64,000 nt of DNA, from the NCBI GenBank assembly GCA_009760885.1, contig CM019718.1:26281133-26345132 (forward strand), written 5' to 3'. This document shows positions 34,701 through 46,700 of the stretch, piece by piece. Made by a program: the position numbers and the translations under genes. Source of the DNA: Achatina immaculata. Its lineage: Eukaryota > Mollusca > Gastropoda > Stylommatophora > Achatinidae. Position 1 is the first letter of the stretch; each line of letters starts with the position of its first letter. The notes under the pieces were generated by a model. That model was not told the DNA's origin. It saw only the letters and a list, made by a program, of their open reading frames with translations, and searched no databases.

Positions 34701-37700
34701 AGAGAGAATTCATGCCATCTTTAGAAATCAGGTCTGTCACCTTTTATTTCCTTTGCCAGTTGTCTGCTTTACCTAGCATTTATCTCTCAACATTATTTTA
34801 TCTTCTTTCCTTGTCTGGATTTTGCTAGTTACACAAATTATCTACTTGCTTGTCTTTTTTACAGTTAATCATAGAAATTCTGTCCGTCTTTTCATATGCT
34901 GTATATTATTTCTCCATATTCTGCAATTTTTTTGCCAAGTTTCTTATCTGAATAATCACTGTTGTATTTTTTTTTCTTTTAAAGAACTTCTATTATTATT
35001 TTTTTTTAACTTTGCTTAATAAGTCCTCTTTATTTTATTTGTGCTTCTTCTTCAATAAGGCCTTGAGCAGACTGCACAATCTGAATAGTCTTTAATTGCT
35101 GCTACATTTTGAATAAATTCTTTGATAAATGTTATATTCTTAACTCTTTCCCTGTCATCCACGCTACAGTGAAGTCTTCCTTTTAGTCTGGTGACTGCCA
35201 TCCACGTTATAGCGAGGTTTGTTTCGTTGCAGCATAAAACCATTGTAACTTTTTTAATTGTACACGATTTATCTGCGAGTGCCTGGTAACCTTTCATAGT
35301 TCAATCCAAAGCGTGGCTAACAACCGAGTGAAATCGATGTTTTTAACTGAGAAATTTCAATATTTATTGTGATTTTGGAGGCATAAGGACATGTCCTATG
35401 ACCAGAACACTGTTCCTGAATGTACCCCAAGTACATCTAGACCTATTAAATGGACTGGAGAAGTAGTTAGAAGGTTTTTCAAACATTATTTCAGTGAGAA
35501 TGCCACCACACAACGAGATCGGATGAAAATTTAAGTAGATCTGGAAATTGCCAATGGTAAACATTGTACATCTAGGCATCGCTGATGGTAAGCAGTACAC
35601 AATTATCAGCTAAAATCATCACACTACTTCTTTTTTCCTAAAAAACTCTTCATTTATGAAATCTTCTTACATTTACAACTATTTTCATGCATAATATGTA
35701 TACTTTTAAAGTGGAAATACTTTGTACATTCACTTTTACAACTATACCCCCTATACATATCAAGACCTGCGCTTTTTGTGTGGCACAGACAGGAACATCA
35801 TTGTTTTTTTTTTCTGCAGCATGGGAAGAGTTAATAATGTTACATTCGAGGGTTTTCACCAAGTCATGGTACTTGTCTTATAAACACATACTCAACAGCC
35901 TTTAAAAATGTCTTGGTGGTTTTCTTTTATGAAAGTTTTCAGTGTCACAGTAATAAATTGCACAGCAATTTTTGTAATGAAATTGTAAGTAAATGTCACC
36001 TGGTTCTCTTCTGTGGCCAAATGACAAGCACTTGTAATGACTGAGACAACCACGATGATGTATGGAAAAGCATAATCTGGGAATACAACAAAAGACCTTA
36101 ATGCAAACCATGCTCCTTCATAATGGACATTAAAAATGAGCAACATGTAACTTTGGAATAAATGTTTATTCCTGAAAGAAGTTAAATATTTCTTCTGATT
36201 TGTTATTATATTACTTTATGAAGGCAAAGACGGTGTTTGTTTTAGCAATCAGTGACCCACAGCTGACATGCTAGCATCATGGGTGGTGAACCATAACTGA
36301 CCAAGACCATGTCCCACCTCTCCCAGGAAAAGGTCTAGCCTGGTTAAAAGAGCAGGGATTACTACAGTCCCCATGGCGGTGGAGTCTGCTAAGAAGAACT
36401 GCACACCCACGATGCTTTTAACCTCCATTATTGGACTGAAAAAAACAAAAAAACAAAAAAAAACAGTCACACACTAGGGTAGGACTTCCAGAATCAATAA
36501 CATGCTTCTCTGTCAATGTGCACCAAAAACTTCACTGCATCAGCTGCAAAGAAGACAAGGACACAATTTCAGAATGACAGAAGAAGATATAATGCTTTAT
36601 AAGAATTAATATCATATTTTTTTTTGGTTATTTTTTTTTTTTAAACCACACAGAACTAAATGTCTTATCAAGAATTCCTGCTTAATTTTTTTATTACATT
36701 TTGCTTAGTGTCTTGCTCCTTTGTTTCTGTGAAAAAAAAGTGCTGATTCAACAAGAAGTGAGACACTGTTGTTAGTCTGAGGCTCATCTTCCCTACATGG
36801 CCATGTAGTGCTTATCTACACTGTCAAAAAAAATAAACGCATAGATTATATAAGCTTCATTTTTTTATGTTATGACAAAAAATTTTTTCCTGTGTATCTC
36901 AAACCAAACCAAAAATTGTCACCAAGATATCAGGTCCATGATTTAGTGTGAATTTTGCTATTCTTGTGTATAGTCAGAACGCAGTAGCTGCCCTTGCTAA
37001 TCACACATTTTTTTTTACCATAACTCACGTTGTTTATGGAAAAGTCGTGATTTTTGTGGTGAGCACAACTCACTTCCCACGCAAATGAAACCCTATAAAA
37101 AGATGAGGTTACATAAATTCAGTTGATTTTCAAGAAGACAATTATGATCACGGTGTGTCCATCACAAGATTTATGACACATTGCTATTGTTTGCAGGCAA
37201 GCAGGCGAAAGTCAAAGTCAGGTTGCTAGGCATTTAAATGTGCAGAAGAGTACCATCAGTCGACTTTGACACCGTTTCCAAGCCAATGGCTCAGTTGAAG
37301 ACTGTCTGACAGTGAGAGTAAGACTACCGCAATCAACAGTGACATGGTTTCTCCGACAGTCTCTATGACTGAAGGCCCAGGTCTGACCATATTCTCCACT
37401 CAATCCAGCTGTTTAAATCTGGTATTCAAGCACCCTGTATTCAGCCCACGCTACCTTTGAAGATAAAGAATATCTATTCATTCTGTGTGGCATTCTGGAT
37501 TAAACTTCACATACTGCTGTCAGTACATGGAAGATAAGATGTCTATGAGTCTATGAGTCGCAATTTAGTGCCATAAAATATAGGACTTACTCAAAATACA
37601 GTGAGTGAACAGGTTAAATGTTTTATTATGTTAGCATAATCTGCCCATGCTCTTTTGCTAGACTGTTTTGTAGCATATGTCGAGTTTGGTATCAGTTGCA

Positions 37701-40700
37701 AAGAACATCAGCTCACAGCTCCAGTGAGTTTAAGAAGATTAAAATATAAAGTAAGATATAGTTTTCTAGAATAAATGCACTGACATAGAACTTACAAATA
37801 ACACCACCCAACACAGAGTGGACTAGGATAAGAATAGGCAGGAAATACAGGGCTGCATATATAGACCGAGAACCCTGACATCCAGCCAACTTGTAAGAGA
37901 CCACTGGGCGCAGTATCATCAATATGACCAGCGAGAATGTGTAGTAGACCATGACCATTGTGTATCTGAATGGAGTGAAATAAAACAAGTGATTGTTAAA
38001 TAAAAACAGTGACAATAATTTATAACAAACATATAAAAAAATATACTCACTTTCTGCATGCCATTTAAGGGGGTGAAGACGCTGTTCGATTAGGCAACAA
38101 GTGACCCTACAGCTGATATGCTAGTGTCAGGGTTAGCAAACCATAGCTGACCAAGACGCTGTCCACTTCTCCCTTGGTACCCTCCAGTAGCAGGCTTAGC
38201 CTGACTAATGGGGCAGGGATCGCCATGGTCCCCATGGTAGTGGAGTCTGTTAAAGAAGCATTGCACAACCCCTGCTTTTTAGCTGTACTCTGGGACTGAA
38301 AAGATAGCTGCAATAATTGGCTCCCAAGCCAATACAATGCTGTAACTCAACACCTTCACAAAGTGAAGAACACCAGCTCACAGTTACAGGGAGATAGTAC
38401 AACCACAAGTGCATGTCATTTAAATGTGTTTATGGAAAATGGATCCTGATACCTTCATGAATTTATGAAATAAAATCTGTAAGAAAATTCCACACTTCAA
38501 TAAAAATGTCATATGTTATAACACTGTTATTCTTTCTAGCAAATAATTAGCTAATGACCAGCGTAGCTACTGGGGCAGGGATCACCACTTCTCAGGGTCT
38601 GTGGCCAGCCTTTGCGTTGTCCCCCAGTTGTGCTTCATGCTACTCATTTCTGCTTCTACAGTTCTCTACCAGGAGGCTTTTGGTCAGCCTCTCTTTCTTT
38701 TTCCCTCATGTGTTCACCACATGGCTGTTTTTGTGATGCTGCTGGGGTAAAAGAGAGAGTGGCAGAACTTTTACATCAAGCAGTAAACCTGCACCCTCAA
38801 TAATATGGCATTGGATTTGTTTTTTTTTTTTTTAAACAAAACTGAGAACAGTGAAAGAGCATAGATTTCTTGAGAAATGCTAATTCCTTACAGAGGATAC
38901 ACCATTTCCTGGGTGCAGTAAACTGTGTTGTAGTAGTCAGGTGTAGGATTGAAGAACAGTGTGTACCAGTCACTGAACTGATTGACAGGGCATGACCTCA
39001 TCTCCATTTTCCCTACTGGGTCTGACAGGAGTAAAGTGATCAGTGCTGCCAGAACCGTTTCAATGAAGGCACACAGGTGTAACAGCAGAACCGTTCTGTA
39101 AAGGTTAAATAAAGATGTATGATATAACAAATAAAAGGTATACTATCACAGTTGCCATCATCATATTCATCATCATTGCCTTTCACTGATAAAGGCTCTT
39201 CAGTCATCCACTGTGGATTTGCTCTCTAAGTTTGGTTCCTGTTTTGTCTCTGATGTCCATATTTTGTTAAGTTAGATAAATGCCATCCTGGCCTTGGTTT
39301 GTTATTATAATATTGTTATTATACACATATTTCCCTGTTCATGTGCTATGGACTCAAAAGTCTCATATTCATGAGATTACCTTCACACAATATCCCATTC
39401 TGCTTTCAATCATTGACAACTGTAGTTTTCATTGCAGGCCGATTTTGTTTTTTCACTTTCAGAGGCCACTCTCCCTAGCACTTGTGACAGGTACCCAGTT
39501 TTGACAAGACAACTAAGATAGGAGGAGTGGTCACTATAAATGTGCCAAATCCCATTCTCTGAGTCATGTTACTGCATATATTAAATAAGCTTGTATTTCT
39601 GTAATGAGACACTAGTTTAAGTGCAAAGATAAAAACTTGCATGTATCAAAACATATGAACACAATAAAGACTTTACAATGCAGATAATACTAATCCTGGT
39701 AGAGTATACAATATTATTGGCAGGAAACAAAATTTGTATTCAAACCTTGAAGGGGTCTTCAAACATGACGGCTAAAGTGTTTTCCTTAATTCACAAACTG
39801 TAGGTCCTTGAGTGAAACAGTTCTGAGGAACAGTTTCTGAGAGATTTACCATTAACGGAAAATAAATTCATGATTAAAGAAAAAAAAATTCATCTAGGAC
39901 AATGTTAAGGGCTTCAAAAGAAAATGATAAATCTGAAAATTTGGTTATAATATAATGAGGGAAAATAGACAAATGTTAAGTCTAAAACTGCAGGTAATAA
40001 TGAGGGAAAACAGACAAATGTGAAGTCTAAAACTTGGCTACAATGAGTCTTCTTCTTCTTCGTTCGTTTCTACCACCAAGACCACTTCGTAATCCTCCTG
40101 AATTTATTCCTGTGGTCCTCAATAGGTCCCGTGCTCCTCTCGTGGTCCCAGAAGGACCACATGAGATGACCACAAGAGGTTCAGAGTATCACAGGGGTTG
40201 AGCTTGTATTCTTGGTGGATCTCAGCAGTGGGAATGCGTGACACCGTGGTTTTTGTTGCACCAGTTTAATGTAGAGTTAAACTTTCTCACGGGAAAACCT
40301 CGACATGTTTTGAATATCAGCATATCCCTGCTGAGTGAGAGGTGGTTGCCCATCTAGTCCAGCGTTGGACTTTCTCACTGGAAAACCTCTGATTAGGATA
40401 CGCATACATCCCTGCCGGATGAGAGGTGGTTGCCTATCTAGACTGCACTGGTCCTGTGTCTCTGACTTCAGCATTTTGTGGTTGTGGCCGCTATCCTTTC
40501 TAGTTGTGACCAGGACAGAGCTTTTGTTCAGGAGGACGAATCCTCACCACTAGTAAGTTTCACCAATGGGTTGAGCCGGTTTAGGCATATTATCTCAGTA
40601 TGGGTGTGTTTAGGATGTGCTGACCTCTAGAGCAGGGGTGCCGTGGTATGAGTAGCTCTCGTCACGAGACCACTGGATATACCGACTAAGCTTCATTTTA

Positions 40701-43700
40701 TCCTTTCCACCACCTTTTCACATTGGCGCCACACGGCAACCCTAATTTCTTTTTCACATTTTCTTCACTGGCCGGGAGGAGTTTTAATCTATGCGCGGCA
40801 TCCAAAGAATCTCACCAGCAGTGTCTTAACCTCTGGGTTACGACGGTTCAGGCATTTCACCCAATATGAGTGCACATAGGATGTGGCCGACCTCCAGACC
40901 TGAGGTGCAGTGATTTGACTACTGTTTACTTCACTTAATCCTTTCTTCCACCTTTTCCACAGTGGTGCTGCGCGGCAACCCCATTCGCACTTTTCTTCAC
41001 TGACTGGGAGGAGGCCCACTTCATGCACGGCAGCTGAAGAATCTCGCCAGCAGCGGTAGATGAGCTACCAAACATGACCCTCATCTACCCTAAGTGTCTG
41101 GTTTTCAGATGCCAGATATTCGTCTTCGCCCCTTCTCCTGTCAGTTTAAACAGTTCTGCCACGAGAAGGCAAGGAGCTGGACTTGACTGTCAGAGGCTAT
41201 TTGAGATGCACGCCATTGGAGTGGGGAGCATATCCTCCACCCAACCTCCGGCAATAACAGTCCTTAGAACCTTTACCTTAGTAAAAATAGAAGAATGTGA
41301 AGTCTAAAACTGGATAATAATGAGGGAAAATAGATATGAAATCTAAAACTGGGCTATAAGGAATTAAAACAGAAGAACATGAAGTCTGAAACTAGGTAAT
41401 AATGAAGGAAAATAGACAAACATGATTTCTGAAACTCAATTATAATTGAGTCTTTAAAATATCAGTGTGAAGTTATTGCGGATCTTAGTGAGTTAAAAAA
41501 AAAAAAAGGGAATACAAAGTGAAAAACAGACAAAAATGAGGGGATCAAGGTTGATCCTGAGTTATTACGAGTTAAAAAAAAACCTTTTACCTTTTAGGCC
41601 GAGAGAGCAAATCAATGAAACCCCAGTGCAGTACCAGTGACACAAGGGCCATAAATCCAAGATACAGCCAATCATAGAATGTTGGTCTGCTATCACATTT
41701 CTGACATACTGACTCTGAATCTGGGGCATAACCTCTGGCACAGGCCTGCAGAAAGAATAAAGGCATTACAACCCCAAGTCAGACATGAACCAAAACTGTG
41801 GATGGAGGTGGCAGTATTGTGATGATTTCAAAGCAGAACTGGTGGCATTAGTCTCTGTACACTGAATGGTGTTCTGAGAGAAGGAGATAAGAGAAGCCTG
41901 CTGATTGGTCCAAAGTGCAATGATAATCATAAACTAACCAGCTGTGATGACTTTAAATGGGTATCTGCCACATCAGATAAAGGGAAAGCATTCTCTGAAA
42001 CTGAAAGAGAAATAATGCAGGAAGAAAAAAAAAAGTATTTAAGTGATATGAAAAGGAAGAATAATACTGTACTGAAAAACCATGTTTGTGGTGTGGTGTG
42101 TTGTGTGTAAAGCTAAGAGCAAAGGGTGAGAGGGATGCAATGTACACATGCATAAGCATCATAAATAGATGGATAAGAATCAAGACTGGCCTAGCTGGTG
42201 CATCACCATGGTAAGTAAAATTAACAATCTGGTGATCAATTATAGCTAATCTTCCCTATGAAGATGGCGCACGATGATGATGATCTATCTCATCTGTTAG
42301 GTCAATCACTTAAATGCCATCAAGGCAAGAAACACTCATTCAAAAGTTAAATACTGTCTTCCTAATCTGAACATTTACCACTTGCATTAGGCGACCATCC
42401 CCAACCCAGCGTGTCACAGGTGGCGGATGGTGAAAGTCCTCCAGATATGGAGGATCCCTGTGAATAAGGAGTTGTCCAAATAAGCAGGCGCGGACCAACT
42501 GGCGGTAGACTCAGAGAGCGAGGTGGGGTAGTAGGTGGCTCTACTACTCCTATAAGTGCCTCAGGTGCTCAGTGAAGGGAATACCAGGCAGGTCAGAGGC
42601 GCCTTAAAACCTCTCGCTCCCGCTGCCTTGCAGGTAGGACAGGGAGTCCACAGGCTAGCAGAGTCCGTACACAAACCGACAGAAGGCACCGGGAAACCAC
42701 TGTTGTAGTTCCTAAGAATAGTTATGCTTGAACAGAATAATCGATTCATCATGAACGATGTTAATGGATGTTCCTCTGGAACAGCCTCGTCCGGTAGGGC
42801 AGCTCACGAGCCACAGGTGAGGCCAGATCGTCATCAAGCTATTGGTGGCACAACTAACAAGTTCAAAATAGCAACATGGAATGTTAGAACTTTATTCCAG
42901 GCTGGAAAATTAGAAAATGTAAATACATGAATTACAAAAAATAGTGAAATTTATCCACGAGACAGGACTGCAGGTATAGACAGACAATGCGAACGAAGAA
43001 GAAGAAGAAGAAAATGTAAAGATGGAAATGGAAAGGATGAAGATCAACATATTAGGAATGAGTGAAGTTAGATGGACAGGTGCAGGGAAGATAAACTCAG
43101 ATAAATATGCAATAATATATTCAGGAAGTGAGAAACATGAACGAGGAGTAGGAATTATATTTGATGAACAAACGGCAAGGACAATTGTAGGATATTTGAA
43201 CATCTCGGACCAAGTCCTGCTAGCCCAACTGAAAGGACAACCAATAAACATAAATATTATACAAGTGTACGCTCCAACATCTGAAAGCTCTGAAGAAGAT
43301 GTACAGCTATTTTATAATGACATAGAGACAGCACTAAAACACACAAAGTCACATGAAGTTACCATAGTTATGGGAGATTTTAATGCCAAAGTTGGTAAAG
43401 GAAGAACTTCGGACATCGTTGGTGACTATGGACTCGGGGAGAGGAATGACAGAGATTATAAATTAATTGAATGGGCAAGAATACATAGCATGGTTGTAGG
43501 AAACACCTGGTTTAAACAACATCCTCGAAGACTGCCAATGTGGTGCAGCCCAGACAAAAAGACTTTTAACCAGATAGACTACATATTAATCAACAAACGA
43601 TTCCGCAATGCATTACTGACAACAAAAACCACGCCAGGAGCTGACTGCAATAGTGACCATGATCCACTCTGTGGAAAAGTTAGAATAAAACTAAAGAAAG

Positions 43701-46700
43701 CAGGCAGAAAAGTGAGAAACATCAAACTGAATACAGAACTTCTTAAAAATGACCAAGAACTGCGAGAACAATACAAAGTTATTATAACAAATAGATACAA
43801 TGCAATAGCAAAGATAAACAGTATAGATGAAAAATGGGAAATGTTAAGAGATTCTATCCACCAAACTGTTAAGGAGATAATACCACCAAAAAAAGAAGCC
43901 CCTAAAAATAAATGGATGACAGACGACATCTTAGGACTGATGGACAAGAGGAGGAGGAGTAAAAACAATGAGGAAAAATATAGCAAGATAAATAAAGAAA
44001 TAAGACGCAAATGCAGAGAAGCAAAAGAAGTGTGGTTAAATGAAAAGTGCAGACAGATAGAGGACTCTCATATTAAAGACAGCAAAAACATGCACAAACG
44101 AATTAATGAACTCACAGGCAGGAAACCAAAATATACCACAGGATGCCTGAAATCGAAAGAAGGTAAAATGTTAATGGGAAAAGAAGACATTGTGGACAGG
44201 TGGACAGAGCATATCGGTGAGCTATATGGAGAAGAAAGACCAGAATTAACACCAGATACTGAAAACTGTGAGGGACCACCAATACTTGAAGATGAAACCA
44301 TAGATGCCATCAAACACATGAAGAAAGGAAAAGCGACTGGGCCTGATAATATAACAATAGAAGAAATAGAGGCACTAGAGGAGACAGGAATAAAAATAAT
44401 AACCAAGTTACTGAATGACATTTACAACAGTGGTTATATTCCCAATGACTTGATTAAATCCACGTTTATAGCACTACCAAAGAAACCAGGTGCAAAGGAA
44501 TGTGACGACCACCGGACTATCAGCCTCTCATGTCACATAACGAAGCTACTTCTGAGAATAATTATGAGAAGAACAAGGAAAAAAATAAAAATGGAAATAC
44601 CAGATGAACAGTTTGGATTTGCTGAAGGAAAGGGAACACACAATGCCATTTATGCTTTACGAACACTAACAGAAAGAGCTTTAGAAGTACAGAAAGATCT
44701 CTACTTATGTTTCATTGATTACACCAAGGCATTTGACAAGGTGAAACATAATGAAATTATTAAAATGCTTGAAGACATCAATATAGACGGCAAAGACCTG
44801 AGGATTGTAAAACATCTATACTGGCAGCAAGAAGCAGCAGTTCGAGTTGAAAATAGAACTGGAAAATATCAACCTATAAAACAAGGGGTGCGACAAGGAT
44901 GTGTACTATCTCCAGATCTTTTTTCTCTGTATAGCGAGAATATTCTAAGAACAATCATCACAGAACCAGGCATAAAAATTGGAGGATACAATATTAACAA
45001 CCTTCGGTATGCTGACGACACAGTACTGATAGCTGAGAACCAACAAGACCTGCAAAATCTCTTGGATAAAGTCGCCAAAGAAAGTGAACAGAACGGCCTT
45101 ACTTTGAACATCAAAAAGACAGATATGGTTATATCTAAGAAACAGAATCCACCAGCATGCAGTATTAAATTAAACGGAACTATTCTAAAGCAGGTGCAGA
45201 AATTCAAATACCTTGGAGCAGTAATAACTTCAGATGGGAAACGCAGAACAGAAATTAGGAACAGAATAAGCCAAGCAAAGACTGCACTTCAGAGAATGAG
45301 AAACATATTAGCTAACACATCTTTATCAATGAATGTTAGAAAACGAGTCCTAAAATGCTATATTGAACCTATCTTGTTATATGGAAGTGAATCATGGACA
45401 ATAGGCAAGTCTGCACAAAAATCATTGGAAGCAGCAGAAATGTGGTTTATTAGAAGAATGTTGCGAATTCCCTGGACAGCAAAAATAACTAATGAAGAAT
45501 GTACGAGAAGAGCTGGAGAGACAAAAAACCTTGTCAAAAAGATAAGAGAGAGACAATGTACTTTCATAGGATATGCAATGAGAAGAGGGGGCATTGAAAA
45601 TATTATAACAACAGGAAAAATAGAAGGAAGAAGATCAAGAGGAAGACCAAGAGAAATGATACTGTACAGTCTGACGGGATGGTGTGAAAGGAGATCACCA
45701 ACTGAACTGATGGCCTGCATGAAGGATCGGGTACTCTGGAGGAGAATAATAGCCAACGCCAGTCGGCACGGCACATGATGATGATGATTAGGGGAGTGAG
45801 AGAGAGACAGAGAGAGAGAATGACAGAAAGTGTGTGCGTGTGTGTGGTGGGGTTACAATTTGTTCTCTTAGTTGATTCATGCTATCTTCTGCCTCTGAAA
45901 AAAATAAAAACAAAACCTGAGAATGCAAACCTATAATGTGATGTATGTAGAAGTTCACTGATCACACATCTGTCCGTATATCAAGAAAAATACAGATTTT
46001 AATGTAATAATCACAACCAAATTCCAAGAATTACATAAGCTGATAGCAGATGAAAGTTAAGAGAAAAATGATGTAGGAGAATTTAATGTTATGGCGAATG
46101 GTATAAAAGAGAAAGAAATCATCATATGATCAGAATTTGTGAAACATACAATTTTGATCACTAGATCATATGAAAGTCATTTTTAGATAAACATATAAAA
46201 TCTGACACTACTCAACATATTTAAATGCCTCTGAAAAGTAGCAGACAAGTTGAAAAAAAAAAAGAAAGAAAAAAAAAGATTATGTATGAGTTTTAGATGG
46301 GACATCCATTTGTTTATCGTATGCCATGATGAGGCTAAGATTATTAATTATGAGGGTACACAACAAAACCAAGCTAAGATTATTCAATTCAAATGTTATA
46401 TCCACCCTTATTTATGCATGTGAAAGCTGGAAAACAACTAAAGAAATAGACAACAAATTAGACTCTTTTGAAAACAAATGTCTAAGGAAAATACTCGGTA
46501 TAAAGTGGAATGAATTCAAGAACAACACAGAGATAAGGCAGATGAGCAAACAACAACCTGTCTCATGTGTGATTAGAAAAAGTAGATGGACATACATCAG
46601 TCATATGATGAGAAGAAACAATTAGAGAATCCCAAAACAAGCTATCGAGTGGAACACAACAGGCCAAGGAAAAAGAGGTTGACCACGTGAAACTCTAAAG

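Larger units (their letters stand above)
32195..34710 (+). mobile_element. LINE A relative, fragmented by later insertions
   Basis: Pieces at 32195-32468 ([28 protein letters not shown]), 33996-34095 ([19 protein letters not shown]) and about 34460-34690 ([19 protein letters not shown] to the C-terminus). They are interrupted by composite element copy A and by an inverted piece of a TTAA MITE (34096-34345). Confidence 0.8.
42380..45790 (+). mobile_element. RTE-type non-LTR retrotransposon A, nearly intact
   Basis: A LINE inserted antisense in JKAMP intron 2. The 5' region from about 42380 looks like an untranslated leader. The N-terminal reading frame starts near 42724 and reaches the endonuclease motif [16 protein letters not shown]. 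It is then broken by an 86-bp insertion at 42924-43009 and resumes in the 918-codon ORF. The 3' end is a short (ATG)n tail immediately after the stop, which together with the compact single EN-RT ORF suggests the RTE clade. No convincing target-site duplication was found; ATTAGG on both sides is too short to trust. Confidence 0.88.

Noticed and set aside
43022..45778. Reverse transcriptase as part of a retron, diversity-generating or defence system
   Set aside because: It has an APE endonuclease domain, LINE-type RT motifs and sits in an intron; it is a LINE.
42374..45792. ATTAGG on both sides of LINE A as target duplication
   Set aside because: Only six bases, expected by chance in AT-rich flanks, and the 5' end is not fixed.
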